Source: a virus | IMG/VR virus record: IMGVR_UViG_3300025030_001449 | Location: 1-64,000 of that record | Direction: 5' to 3' (one strand) | DNA: 64,000 nucleotides | In this document: piece after piece, positions 7,975 to 15,717 of the stretch | Position numbering within the stretch: the first letter of the stretch is position 1 | Layout of the letters: the number at the start of each line of letters is the position of its first letter | Program-made: the position numbers and the translations under genes | Notes under the pieces: generated by a model | What the model saw: only the letters and a program-made list of their open reading frames with translations | Told to the model about the DNA's origin: nothing | The model's database searches: none

Positions 7975-9615
7975 ATGAAGGAAATAAAAGAAAAAACACC
8001 TAAATCATTATATAGATGGAGTGGTGGGAAAAGTCGTGCACAATTTAAAATATCTGAATTTATAGATATTCCGCATGATGATTTTAGGGAAGTTTTTTTG
8101 GGTGGTGGCAGTACTTTTTTGTGTAAAGATAAAGTTGAAAATAATTGGTTGAATGACTTAGATCCAATTATATATGATGGATTTTTGGCAATACAGAGAT
8201 ATCCAGATGAATTAATTGAATTAATGAAACAATACACCCCACCAACATTAGAAAAATATAATTACGTAAAAGATAATGAAAATGGTGATTTGATATGGAA
8301 AGGATTTAGAAGTATATATCTTAATAGAACTTCTTTTAATGGTATGATAAAATGTGGTCCAATTGGTGGTAGAGAACAAACAGGAAAATGGGGGGTTGAT
8401 GCTTGTTGGAAGAAACCAGATAATTTAATTCAAAGAGTTAAAAATAATCATGAAAAATTAAAAAATGTTAAAATTACTTGTCTTGATTTTGAAAAAGTTA
8501 TAAGAGAACCTGGGGAAAACGTTTTAATGTTTTTAGATCCACCATACCCAGAAAGAAATAATCTTTATAATATTGGTATGAGTATTGATGATCACAAAAG
8601 ATTAAGAAATTTATTATTAGAAACTCCACATGATTTTCTTTTAACTTATAATGAGTGTCCAGAAATAAAAGAGCTATATAAAAATACAGATAAATTTGTT
8701 ATTTCGGAACAATCATGGACATATTCAATGATGAGTCAATCTAAAGAAGGATGTAGGGTTGGAAAGGAGTTATTCATTATGAATCATAATTTATACAACA
8801 AATATTTAAATAAAAAAGAACTGGAAAAAACAGAACAACAAAAAATTAAAAAAATAATATTGGTAAGGACAATTAATAATGAAGATGGGATACCAGAAGG
8901 GGAAAGTGTTTATGTTGAAAAAGAATATAAAAATTTTTATAAGGGATTTGAATATAAAAATCATTATAAAGAAATAGTACATACGCCTGGAGAACCAGAA
9001 AGAATAAAAATAAAAAAGAAAAATTGTAAAATTGTTGAATATGAACAATATGGTAAGGTTATTAATTTGGAAAGAGAAAATGATAATGATAATGATATGA
9101 CAAAACTAGGACAATATCAGATAGAACATAGAGATGAATTTTATGAACTTTGTAAGGATTATGAAACTGAAACTAAAATAAATTGTGAAAAATGTGATTA
9201 TTTAGAGAAGTACGTAAATAAGGATTTTTGGCCAGATAAGTGTGAAAAATGTGGGGTAATATATAAAAAAGAAGAAAATAATGATTTAAAATTTACTGAT
9301 TGTGAAGAATGTTATTATCAGATTAATTACATGGGTGAGAATAAATGGTCAAATATTTGTGGTAAATGTGGAATAGATATGTCAAAATATAAAGGATTAA
9401 TGGAAATTGAATTAAAAGAAAATAATATATTAATTAATAACAATAAAAATAATAAAATTATGAAAACAAATGACATTGAATTAGAGGGTTATGAAATTAG
9501 TGAAGACATGACCCAAGAAGAGATTGAACAAGAAAAATACATTAAAAAAATCAATCAGGAAATTGATGATACTTTATTAGAAGAAGAAACCGATGAGTTC
9601 GAAGGAGAGTTTTAG
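7975..9615 (+). CDS. Dam-type adenine-N6 DNA methyltransferase with C-terminal zinc ribbons
   Basis: 546 residues. Residues 8-275 are a class D12 (Dam-like) methylase: YRWSGGKS near the N terminus, SAM motif FLGGGS at 41-46, RTSFNG, and catalytic DPPY at 188-191. It would methylate adenine in phage or host DNA, likely for protection from restriction. The extension holds two treble-clef-like CxxC...CxxC units (CEKCDY with CEKCG, CEECYY with CGKCG). Near codon 496 a stretch of DNA like an intergenic leader (AATAATAAAATTATGAAA) is read in frame, suggesting that a separate downstream gene was joined by loss of a stop. Confidence 0.85.
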   Translation: MKEIKEKTPKSLYRWSGGKSRAQFKISEFIDIPHDDFREVFLGGGSTFLCKDKVENNWLNDLDPIIYDGFLAIQRYPDELIELMKQYTPPTLEKYNYVKDNENGDLIWKGFRSIYLNRTSFNGMIKCGPIGGREQTGKWGVDACWKKPDNLIQRVKNNHEKLKNVKITCLDFEKVIREPGENVLMFLDPPYPERNNLYNIGMSIDDHKRLRNLLLETPHDFLLTYNECPEIKELYKNTDKFVISEQSWTYSMMSQSKEGCRVGKELFIMNHNLYNKYLNKKELEKTEQQKIKKIILVRTINNEDGIPEGESVYVEKEYKNFYKGFEYKNHYKEIVHTPGEPERIKIKKKNCKIVEYEQYGKVINLERENDNDNDMTKLGQYQIEHRDEFYELCKDYETETKINCEKCDYLEKYVNKDFWPDKCEKCGVIYKKEENNDLKFTDCEECYYQINYMGENKWSNICGKCGIDMSKYKGLMEIELKENNILINNNKNNKIMKTNDIELEGYEISEDMTQEEIEQEKYIKKINQEIDDTLLEEETDEFEGEF

Positions 9616-9994
9616 AACAAAACAAGTTGAGGGAAAAAATGTAAAGTATTGGGTTTGGTGTAAAATACCAGATGAACATATTTTAACTGAAGAACATATT
9701 GGAAAAAGGGTATATGTTGCAGGATATTTAAAATCTGAAAAATTTATATTAAAGAAAATTCATCATGCTGGAGAAAAATATTGGCCGGAAGATGGGTATG
9801 ATATTGAAGATAAATATACTAAAAGATGTTTTTCAAAACCAGAAGTGAGATTACATCCGTTTGAATATATAAAAAAAAGAGACAAAAAAAAGATTGTGTT
9901 TAAAAAGAAAATTAAAATTGAGGACATTAGTAAAAATATTAAAGATATAAAAAAATTAAAAAGGAAAACTAAAAAGAAAAATGAAAAAAAATAA
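9593..9994 (+). CDS. Unknown basic protein
   Basis: 133 residues, overlapping the methylase end by 23 bases. Residues 15-80 look like a folded domain (VKYWVWCKIPDEH, IGKRVYVAGYL); the last 40 residues are almost all Lys, Ile and Asp, giving a strongly basic tail. It could bind nucleic acid, but no family is recognised. The overlapping start suggests coupling to the methylase. Confidence 0.55.
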   Translation: MSSKESFRTKQVEGKNVKYWVWCKIPDEHILTEEHIGKRVYVAGYLKSEKFILKKIHHAGEKYWPEDGYDIEDKYTKRCFSKPEVRLHPFEYIKKRDKKKIVFKKKIKIEDISKNIKDIKKLKRKTKKKNEKK

Positions 9995-10166
9995 TAAGCC
10001 AACACCACCATTATCACAAATAATTGCAGAAGGGACTGTTGGTAGTTGTCCTAAATGCGGTTCTACTGAAAGATATAAACATGATTATTATTTTTTTAAG
10101 TTTGGTGGAAAAATTGGTTGTATTCAACCTGAATGTGAAAATTATTGGAAAAAGAATATTGCTTGA
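9981..10166 (+). CDS. Small zinc-ribbon protein
   Basis: 61 residues. CPKCGST and a later CIQPEC give a four-cysteine zinc-ribbon pattern around an aromatic core (HDYYFFKFGGKIG). It overlaps the previous gene by 14 bases. Such small ribbons in phages often act as nucleic-acid or protein adaptors; no specific role can be given. Just after it, a 14-codon frame at 10169 repeats the preceding gene's ACTAAAAAGAAAAATGAA end and looks like a duplication scar. Confidence 0.6.
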   Translation: MKKNNKPTPPLSQIIAEGTVGSCPKCGSTERYKHDYYFFKFGGKIGCIQPECENYWKKNIA

Positions 10167-10205
10167 AAATGAACGACTGGTCAGAAACTAAAACTAAAAA
10201 GAAAA

Positions 10206-10817
10206 ATGAATAACTTGAAAATATTAGGAATATCAATAGATGGAATAATCAGAGATTTTATTTCACAATTTATTAAAATATATAAAGAACAAATTGGTGA
10301 TCCACCAAAACAACCTTTAAACTCATATAAGTTGGAAGAACATTTTAAATTTAATGGTGGTATTGAGGAAATGAATTATTTTTTATATTTGGAAAATCCA
10401 TTGGAAATATTCGGACATGCTAACGAACAGTCATTTAATGTGATGAATGACATTCATAAGTTAAATGAGAAATTAAAAGAACATAATTGTATAATTAAAC
10501 TTATAAGTAAAGAGTTAGGTAAATCTAAACCAGCAACCCTGTTCTTTTTATCAAAGATAGGTTGTCAGATAGAAAATATTCAGTTTGTTTTAAAAGAAGA
10601 AGAAAAATGGGATTATTGTGATATATTATTGGATGTTAATCCTTTTTCTTTAAAATCTAAACCAGATAATAAAATAAGTATTAAATTTGATACTATATAT
10701 AATAAGGATGTTGATTCTAATTATGTGATAGATGATATAAAAGTATTGTTGGAAGATAATGAATTTTTAAATGAAATAATAAATTATGAATTTGTTAATT
10801 ATGAAGAAATTAAATAA
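10206..10817 (+). CDS. HAD-like phosphatase relative lacking the nucleophile
   Basis: 203 residues. The start LGISIDGIIRDF aligns with HAD motif I (DxDGxxRDF of deoxyribonucleotidase-like proteins), but the first Asp, which becomes phosphorylated, is Ser10; Asp12 is kept. Motif II may be the KLISKE strand, motif III the Lys of GKSKPATLFF, and motif IV the acidic DILLDVNPF. Loss of the nucleophile argues against ordinary phosphatase activity, so it may bind nucleotides or be a structural or regulatory remnant. Confidence 0.5.
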   Translation: MNNLKILGISIDGIIRDFISQFIKIYKEQIGDPPKQPLNSYKLEEHFKFNGGIEEMNYFLYLENPLEIFGHANEQSFNVMNDIHKLNEKLKEHNCIIKLISKELGKSKPATLFFLSKIGCQIENIQFVLKEEEKWDYCDILLDVNPFSLKSKPDNKISIKFDTIYNKDVDSNYVIDDIKVLLEDNEFLNEIINYEFVNYEEIK

Positions 10818-10852
10818 TTTTCTTTATAATTAATATTATAAGAAATATATAT

Positions 10853-10920
10853 AAGGTGTGGTTTCTTGGTTTCCTTGAGTAAAAACTAGATACGATTAGT
10901 TGATCCCACCTTTTATTTTT
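10853..10920 (+). terminator. Long-loop terminator or structured RNA
   Basis: AAGGTG-t-GG (10853-10861) pairs with CCCACCTT (10905-10912), followed by TTATTTTT. The 43-nt loop holds a smaller ACTA/TAGT hairpin. It may simply end the preceding gene. No promoter as clear as elsewhere was seen for a separate RNA. Confidence 0.5.
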
Positions 10921-11057
10921 ACTATTTTTTTTAAAAATAATTAAATTTATTCTTTACTTTTTTTTAATATGTATTATTTTTGTTTCATGTTGTAAAATGG
11001 GCATACTATTCCATAATACAAATATAAATAAAAAAAGTGTAATTATCAAATAAAAAT

Positions 11058-11273
11058 ATGAAAAAAAAACATAATAGCGAAACATTAAGACCTGTATTAG
11101 TATACTATATTAATGTTGGAAATATAGAGGATAAAGATATTCAAGAATATATTAACAAAATAAAAATTAATATATCTTTAAAATCTGATGCATCTGGTAA
11201 GTTTACAGATATAACAGAATTATATATTCCAGTACGTGACAAATATACTCAGGTTGAGATAATGTGGATATAG
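11058..11273 (+). CDS. Small unknown protein
   Basis: 71 residues with an alternating strand/helix pattern (VLVYYINVGN, a helix IQEYINKIK, then TELYIPVRD and a final VEIMWI strand), which suggests a small alpha/beta fold. A weak host-type -7 box (TATTTTTG at 10975) lies 75 bases upstream. No family was recognised and the neighbours give no functional hint. Confidence 0.5.
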   Translation: MKKKHNSETLRPVLVYYINVGNIEDKDIQEYINKIKINISLKSDASGKFTDITELYIPVRDKYTQVEIMWI

Positions 11274-11319
11274 ATAAAAATAATTAGAAAACATGAATGA
11301 TAAAAAATAATTAAAAAAT

Positions 11320-12462
11320 ATGAATGAACAAGAAACTAAAAAAGAACAAACTGTTGATGAAAAATTAGAAAAAATTAAAAAATCATTAAATAATTTAAAT
11401 AATAAAGAATTTAAAATTTTTATATTCTCCCCAAATATGGGTGGAAATCCTTCTGGAGGAATAGGGGTATTATATCAACATGCCAAAGTATTAAAAGAAT
11501 TAAATTATGATGTTAAAATCTTAACTGAAAAGAATGATTATAAAATACCTGAATGGTTGGGTGATAAATATTCTGGAATTGAACATGTGTCACTAGAAAC
11601 TACAAAATTACAAGTTAGCCCAGAAGATTTTTTAATTTTGCCCGAGGGATTTGGTAATCTTTTTGAGCAGACACAAAAACTATCATGCAAACGTGTTGTT
11701 TTAACACAATCATGGTATTATATTTTAAATTCATTAATGCCTGGGGCCACATGGAATAATTATGGATTAAGAGACACAATTGTTGTATCAGAACCACTTA
11801 AAAATTATTTAGAGAATCTTTTTGGAAAAGATAATTTAAATATAAAAATATGCAGACAATATATTGATGAAGATTTGTTTTATCCAAATAAAAAACCACA
11901 GAAACCCATTATTGCTATTTCTTCAAGAGATCAGATGCAGGGATTAAATATTATAAAACATTTTTATTTGAAATATCCCCAATATAGATGGATTAGTTTT
12001 AAAGATATGAAAGGAATGTCAAGGGAAGATTTTGCAGAAACATTAAGGGAATCTTGTTTGGGGGTATGGATTGATAAGATATCAGGATTTGGTACTTTTC
12101 CAATTGAATGTGCAAAATCAAATGTTCCGGTTATTAGTTTAATTCCTGATATAACTCCAGAATATGCAACAGACACAAGCTGTGTTTGGACAAATGAACT
12201 TTTAAGTATTCCAGATTTAATTGGTAACTGGATAAGATTATGGTTAGAGGATAATTTGCCAGAAGAAATTGTTAAAGGCACAAAAGAATTGGCAACAAAA
12301 TATGGTGAAGAAGATGGGAAGAAAGAAATTGAAAGAACATATAGGGAATTAATTAATGAAAGAAGAGAGGAATTTGAAAATTATATAAGGTCTAATAGAG
12401 AAATTAGTCAACCATTATTACTTCCAAAAGAGGAAGAATTGATAACAGAAGAAGTAAAATGA
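11320..12462 (+). CDS. Glycosyltransferase, GT-B type (GT4-like)
   Basis: 380 residues. After a charged 35-residue lead, KIFIFSPNMGGNPSGGIGVLY is a GT-B N-terminal strand plus glycine-rich loop. The C-terminal half has VWIDKISGFGTFPIECAKSNVPVI, close to the E-x7-E region that binds the donor nucleotide in GT4 enzymes. It would transfer a sugar, possibly one made by the cluster at 1-6 kb, to DNA, a virion protein or host surface glycan; the acceptor cannot be inferred. Start and stop are tightly linked to the next gene. Confidence 0.75.
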   Translation: MNEQETKKEQTVDEKLEKIKKSLNNLNNKEFKIFIFSPNMGGNPSGGIGVLYQHAKVLKELNYDVKILTEKNDYKIPEWLGDKYSGIEHVSLETTKLQVSPEDFLILPEGFGNLFEQTQKLSCKRVVLTQSWYYILNSLMPGATWNNYGLRDTIVVSEPLKNYLENLFGKDNLNIKICRQYIDEDLFYPNKKPQKPIIAISSRDQMQGLNIIKHFYLKYPQYRWISFKDMKGMSREDFAETLRESCLGVWIDKISGFGTFPIECAKSNVPVISLIPDITPEYATDTSCVWTNELLSIPDLIGNWIRLWLEDNLPEEIVKGTKELATKYGEEDGKKEIERTYRELINERREEFENYIRSNREISQPLLLPKEEELITEEVK

Positions 12463-12770
12463 ATAAGTTAAAAAGTAATAAACAGTTTAAAAAAATTAAA
12501 GAATCATACTATAAAATAAATGATAAGATTTTATATGAGTGTAATGATTCAAAAACAAGAGAACGTATTAAAATATTACTTAAAAAAGAATTACCATTTT
12601 TGAAGAATGTAATTTGTGATGAAACAAATAATTCTCCAGAAGTATTAGATAAACAAATATTGGTGGCAAGAATAGAATATCATAAAGATGAAGAACCAAA
12701 TACTGATACTTACAGTTATATGGATTTAATATTTGGGCGTAATATAGAATTGGAATGGTTGGGGGAATAA
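12459..12770 (+). CDS. Unknown protein coupled to the glycosyltransferase
   Basis: 103 residues. The start ATGA overlaps the glycosyltransferase stop, a classic translational-coupling arrangement. It is a mixed charged sequence with a plausible fold at 45-100 (LPFLKNVICDE, ILVARIEYHKDEEPNTDTYSYMDLIFG), the last part resembling a conserved strand pair. No family is recognised. Confidence 0.55.
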   Translation: MNKLKSNKQFKKIKESYYKINDKILYECNDSKTRERIKILLKKELPFLKNVICDETNNSPEVLDKQILVARIEYHKDEEPNTDTYSYMDLIFGRNIELEWLGE

Positions 12771-12795
12771 TAATAAAAAATTAAAATAATAAATT

Positions 12796-13122
12796 ATGAA
12801 AAAACTATTTAAAAAATTATTTCCTTTTATATATAAAAGAGAAAAAGTAGAAAATATAGTATTTAATAAACATGATTCAAATATAAAAAAAATAAGAAAA
12901 GAAATGGAAATAATTAAAAAACTAAAAGACAAAATATATGATAATAGATCATTAAATAATAAACTTTATAAACTTAAAAAAAAACAAGAAAAAGAAACAG
13001 ATAAATATTTAAAGGATATGGCACATGAAAATAAAATAATAAATGGTGAATATGATATGTCAAATAAAAACCCATTTATAAAAATTATGAAAAAAAATAT
13101 ATATATTATAAGAAAATATTAA
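12796..13122 (+). CDS. Basic coiled-coil protein, paralogue of the gene at 13286
   Basis: 108 residues. It begins MKKLFKKLFPFIYKRE, nearly identical to the start of the 13286 protein, and continues as a Lys/Glu-rich predicted coil. The shared hydrophobic-basic start could be an amphipathic membrane-association helix; this is inference. The two genes flank a 37-codon frame, and their leaders are similar, which points to local duplication followed by divergence. Confidence 0.5.
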   Translation: MKKLFKKLFPFIYKREKVENIVFNKHDSNIKKIRKEMEIIKKLKDKIYDNRSLNNKLYKLKKKQEKETDKYLKDMAHENKIINGEYDMSNKNPFIKIMKKNIYIIRKY

Positions 13123-13142
13123 AAAATAGAAAAGATAAAATA

Positions 13143-13256
13143 ATGGAATCAGAAAAATCAATTCTTGAATTAAGTCAGGAATATAATAATGGTAATGGTA
13201 AAATAAATAAACAATTATTTTTTAAATATAAAGTAGAAGAACATGGGTATATGTAA
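13143..13256 (+). CDS. Very small protein between two paralogues
   Basis: 37 residues from an ATG 20 bases after the previous stop (MESEKSILELSQEY...). It is polar with no recognisable motif. It is kept because it fills the gap with a normal start context, but may be a remnant of the duplicated neighbour. Confidence 0.3.
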   Translation: MESEKSILELSQEYNNGNGKINKQLFFKYKVEEHGYM

Positions 13257-13285
13257 AATAAAATGAAAAAAATAAATAAAAAATT

Positions 13286-13636
13286 ATGAAAAACATATTT
13301 AAAAAGTTATTTCCTTTTTTATATAAAAGAGAAAATGAAATTAATGAAAAATTTAATATTATTAATATTGTATTGTCTAACATAAAAAAAGAAATAGAGA
13401 AATTAAAAAACATAACAAATGATTTTGAAGAAATTAAAAAAAACTATATGATAAAAAATATCTTAAAAGGAAAAGATTTGATTAAAAGAATGAAAAAAGT
13501 AGGCTCAAAAAATATTCAAGAGATTTTGTCATATAATTTAAAGGGATATGAACCCAAATTAACATCAGAACAAAGAATAAAATTAATAAAAAGAAATAAT
13601 CCTGAACTATTAAGGGATTTAATAGATAATAATTAA
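13286..13636 (+). CDS. Basic coiled-coil protein, paralogue of the gene at 12796
   Basis: 116 residues. The first 16 residues (MKNIFKKLFPFLYKRE) match the upstream paralogue; a coil follows to about residue 75 and a C-terminal polar segment to the end. The remainder differs, so the conserved start is probably the functional signal. Function unknown. Confidence 0.5.
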   Translation: MKNIFKKLFPFLYKRENEINEKFNIINIVLSNIKKEIEKLKNITNDFEEIKKNYMIKNILKGKDLIKRMKKVGSKNIQEILSYNLKGYEPKLTSEQRIKLIKRNNPELLRDLIDNN

Positions 13637-13640
13637 AATT

Positions 13641-14099
13641 ATGAAAATAGATAAAAGACCAAAAAAGAGACAATCATATGATGTACTTACATCGAGTGAT
13701 TCTTGTTATGAATTAAAAAAAAATAATAGATTTATTGTTGAGTTTCCATTTCCAGAGGAATATAAAATAGATCCATGGTTGGTCCAAAAAATAAATGGAC
13801 CCACCTATGATGTTTTAAATGATAAATGGGAAAATATGATAATAGAATTTATAGATCCAATTGGCCCTTCTGTAACCCAAAGATTATTTCATATATCAAG
13901 GTTAATGAATGAGGAAAAATATGATAGGGATTTTATTTTTTTTATTATATCTACCGATCCTACGGGTGTAGATATTGAACGATGGGAAATTTTAGGTAAA
14001 TTTAAACGTATAGAATTTGTGAATAACGATTATAATAACGATGAACCAAGAATAGTAAAATTAGAAATAATACCAATAAATTGTATATTAAAATATTAA
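13641..14099 (+). CDS. Tail tube-like protein (T4 gp19 type)
   Basis: 152 residues. The pattern RFIVEFPFPEEYKIDPWLVQKINGP, a central IIEFIDPIGPS strand, then WEILGKFKRIEF and a closing strand VKLEIIPINCIL follows the small beta-barrel of gp19-like tail tube and related baseplate proteins. These stack as hexamers to form the DNA conduit. The match is by pattern and length (gp19 is about 163 residues), so a paralogous baseplate barrel is possible. Confidence 0.45.
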   Translation: MKIDKRPKKRQSYDVLTSSDSCYELKKNNRFIVEFPFPEEYKIDPWLVQKINGPTYDVLNDKWENMIIEFIDPIGPSVTQRLFHISRLMNEEKYDRDFIFFIISTDPTGVDIERWEILGKFKRIEFVNNDYNNDEPRIVKLEIIPINCILKY

Positions 14100-14103
14100 A
14101 ATT

Positions 14104-14907
14104 ATGAAAGAAAAAACACAGGAAACAATATCGGTTATATTACCGATTCATGAATTAACAGAAATAACAATAGATTTATTTAAAAAATCATTAACATCAG
14201 TTGAGATACAACAAGTTAAACCTGATGAGGTATTAATAGTACATACACCACAAATAAAGATTAAAATTGAAGAAGTTTTAAAAGAATTGAAATTAGATAT
14301 TAATTTTTATAAATTAATTGAAAATAAATCAGATAAAACGGATTTTTGTTCACAAATAAATTTGGGGGTTGATAGTTGTAAAAATAACTATTTTAGTATA
14401 TTGGAGGCAGATGATGAATATTCGAAGGTATGGTTTAAAAATGTAAAAGAACATATTAAACATTATCCTGATACTGGGGTATTTTTACCCATTACTGTAG
14501 AAGTGGACACGGATAATAAATTTCAAGCATTTACAAATGAATCAATATGGGCACTGGGGTTTTCTGAAACTGTTGGATATTTGGATATAAATACTTTATT
14601 GAGATATCCAAATTTTAGTACAAGCGGTGCAGTATTTAAAAAAGAAAATTTTGTTGAGGTTGGGAAATTTAAAACAAATATTAAATTATCATTTATGTAT
14701 GAATTATTATTGAGAATTGCAAATGATGATATTCCAATAACAACAATTCCAAAATTAGGATATTTGCATAAAAATGGTCGTCCTGGTTCATTGTTTGATA
14801 CATATAGAAAAGAATTGAGTCCAAAACTCGCATCTTTTTATTTGGGATTGGCAAAATCAGAATACTTTTTTTCCAATGAAAGAAAAGTGGAAGAACCTGT
14901 TAATTAA
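14104..14907 (+). CDS. Glycosyltransferase, GT-A (family 2-like)
   Basis: 267 residues. TISVILPIHELTE is the first strand of a GT-A fold, and ILEADDEY near residue 100 is the DxD-like metal/donor site. FSTSGAVFKKENFVEVGKF resembles the acceptor-side segment of GT2 enzymes. It starts four bases after the tail-tube-like gene, so a virion protein is a possible acceptor. The 3' end is followed by a strong A/T hairpin. Confidence 0.7.
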   Translation: MKEKTQETISVILPIHELTEITIDLFKKSLTSVEIQQVKPDEVLIVHTPQIKIKIEEVLKELKLDINFYKLIENKSDKTDFCSQINLGVDSCKNNYFSILEADDEYSKVWFKNVKEHIKHYPDTGVFLPITVEVDTDNKFQAFTNESIWALGFSETVGYLDINTLLRYPNFSTSGAVFKKENFVEVGKFKTNIKLSFMYELLLRIANDDIPITTIPKLGYLHKNGRPGSLFDTYRKELSPKLASFYLGLAKSEYFFSNERKVEEPVN

Positions 14908-14924
14908 AATTGTTTCTATAATCA

Positions 14925-14950
14925 GTTATTATTTTAAAAAAAATAATAAC
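14925..14950 (+). terminator. A/T hairpin before the sigma factor gene
   Basis: Perfect 11-bp stem GTTATTATTTT / AAAATAATAAC with a 4-nt loop. There is no T-run after it, so termination is uncertain. It ends 25 bases before the sigma factor start and could affect its translation. Confidence 0.4.
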
Positions 14951-14974
14951 ACAATACAATAAAAAAATGAATAC

Positions 14975-15691
14975 TTGGCAAGAAAAAGAAAAGGATATTG
15001 GTATCAAAATGAAGAACAAGCCGTTATAGATTATTTGAAATCTGATGATGCAGAAGAAAAAGATAAAATATATTTAGAAAAATTAAAATACCCACTGTCA
15101 AAAATGATAGAAAGTATTTTAAGAAGATATAAGTTATATAATAAAGAATTTAATGAGGATGATTTACAAAAAGATGTATTATCATTTATTGTAACTAAAT
15201 TTGATAAGTTTGACTCTACAAAAGGATTTAAATCATATTCTTATTTTGGCACTATATGTAAAAATTATTTACGAGGCCAATTAATTAAATCAGATAAAAA
15301 TAAAGTTAGGAACGTATCTTATGAGGATATATCGACAGCTCTTGAAAATGATCCAGAATTAACATATGAGCTAGTACATGAGTTACCATTAGAAAGTACA
15401 AAATTTATTAAAAAAATAATTAAAGAAATAAAACAAGAAATAGATATAAATAAAAATCTTAAAATTAATGAAGTAAAAGTTGGATATTCAGTAATTGATA
15501 TTTTAGAAAATTGGGAGACCATATTTAATATTGATAATTATGAAAGGGGTAGTAATATTTATGCAAAAAATAAAGTATTATATGTATTAAGAGAAATGAC
15601 ACTTTTAAATTCAAAAGAAATAAGAAATGCTTTAAAAATATATAGATCAATATATGAACTATTAAAAAAAGAAATATATATTGACAAATAA
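14975..15691 (+). CDS. Late sigma factor, T4 gp55-like
   Basis: 238 residues. Residues 65-115 carry sigma region 2 (DVLSFIVTKFDKFDSTKGFKSYSYFGTICKNYLRGQL), as in gp55-type phage sigma factors that direct host RNA polymerase to late promoters. It lacks a full region 4, as gp55 does. It probably recognises the ATTTATAT boxes in front of virion genes. No ATG exists in this frame; the likely start is TTG at 14975. An ATG at 14967 opens a different frame that stops after 20 codons. The stop codon abuts the TnpB element end. Confidence 0.8.
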   Translation: MARKRKGYWYQNEEQAVIDYLKSDDAEEKDKIYLEKLKYPLSKMIESILRRYKLYNKEFNEDDLQKDVLSFIVTKFDKFDSTKGFKSYSYFGTICKNYLRGQLIKSDKNKVRNVSYEDISTALENDPELTYELVHELPLESTKFIKKIIKEIKQEIDINKNLKINEVKVGYSVIDILENWETIFNIDNYERGSNIYAKNKVLYVLREMTLLNSKEIRNALKIYRSIYELLKKEIYIDK

Positions 15692-15717
15692 ACTACCCAC
15701 CCACGCTAAAGCGATGG
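15691..15717 (-). ncRNA. Right-end hairpin / omegaRNA 3' end of element A
   Basis: On the minus strand the end reads CCATCG-CTTTAG-CGTGGG followed by TGGGTAGTT. It matches element B's end at 25 of 27 compared positions, with stem pair T-A here and C-G there. TnpB stops inside it. In characterised TnpB systems this end forms the guide-RNA scaffold, and the guide is the flanking DNA. Confidence 0.5.

Noticed and set aside
9981-10166. Small zinc ribbon as a late transcription coactivator (gp33-like)
   Set aside because: Only a generic four-cysteine ribbon is visible; nothing specific to a coactivator.
10169-10213. A 14-codon frame between small genes
   Set aside because: It repeats the end of the 9593 gene and overlaps the next start; more likely a duplication scar than a gene.
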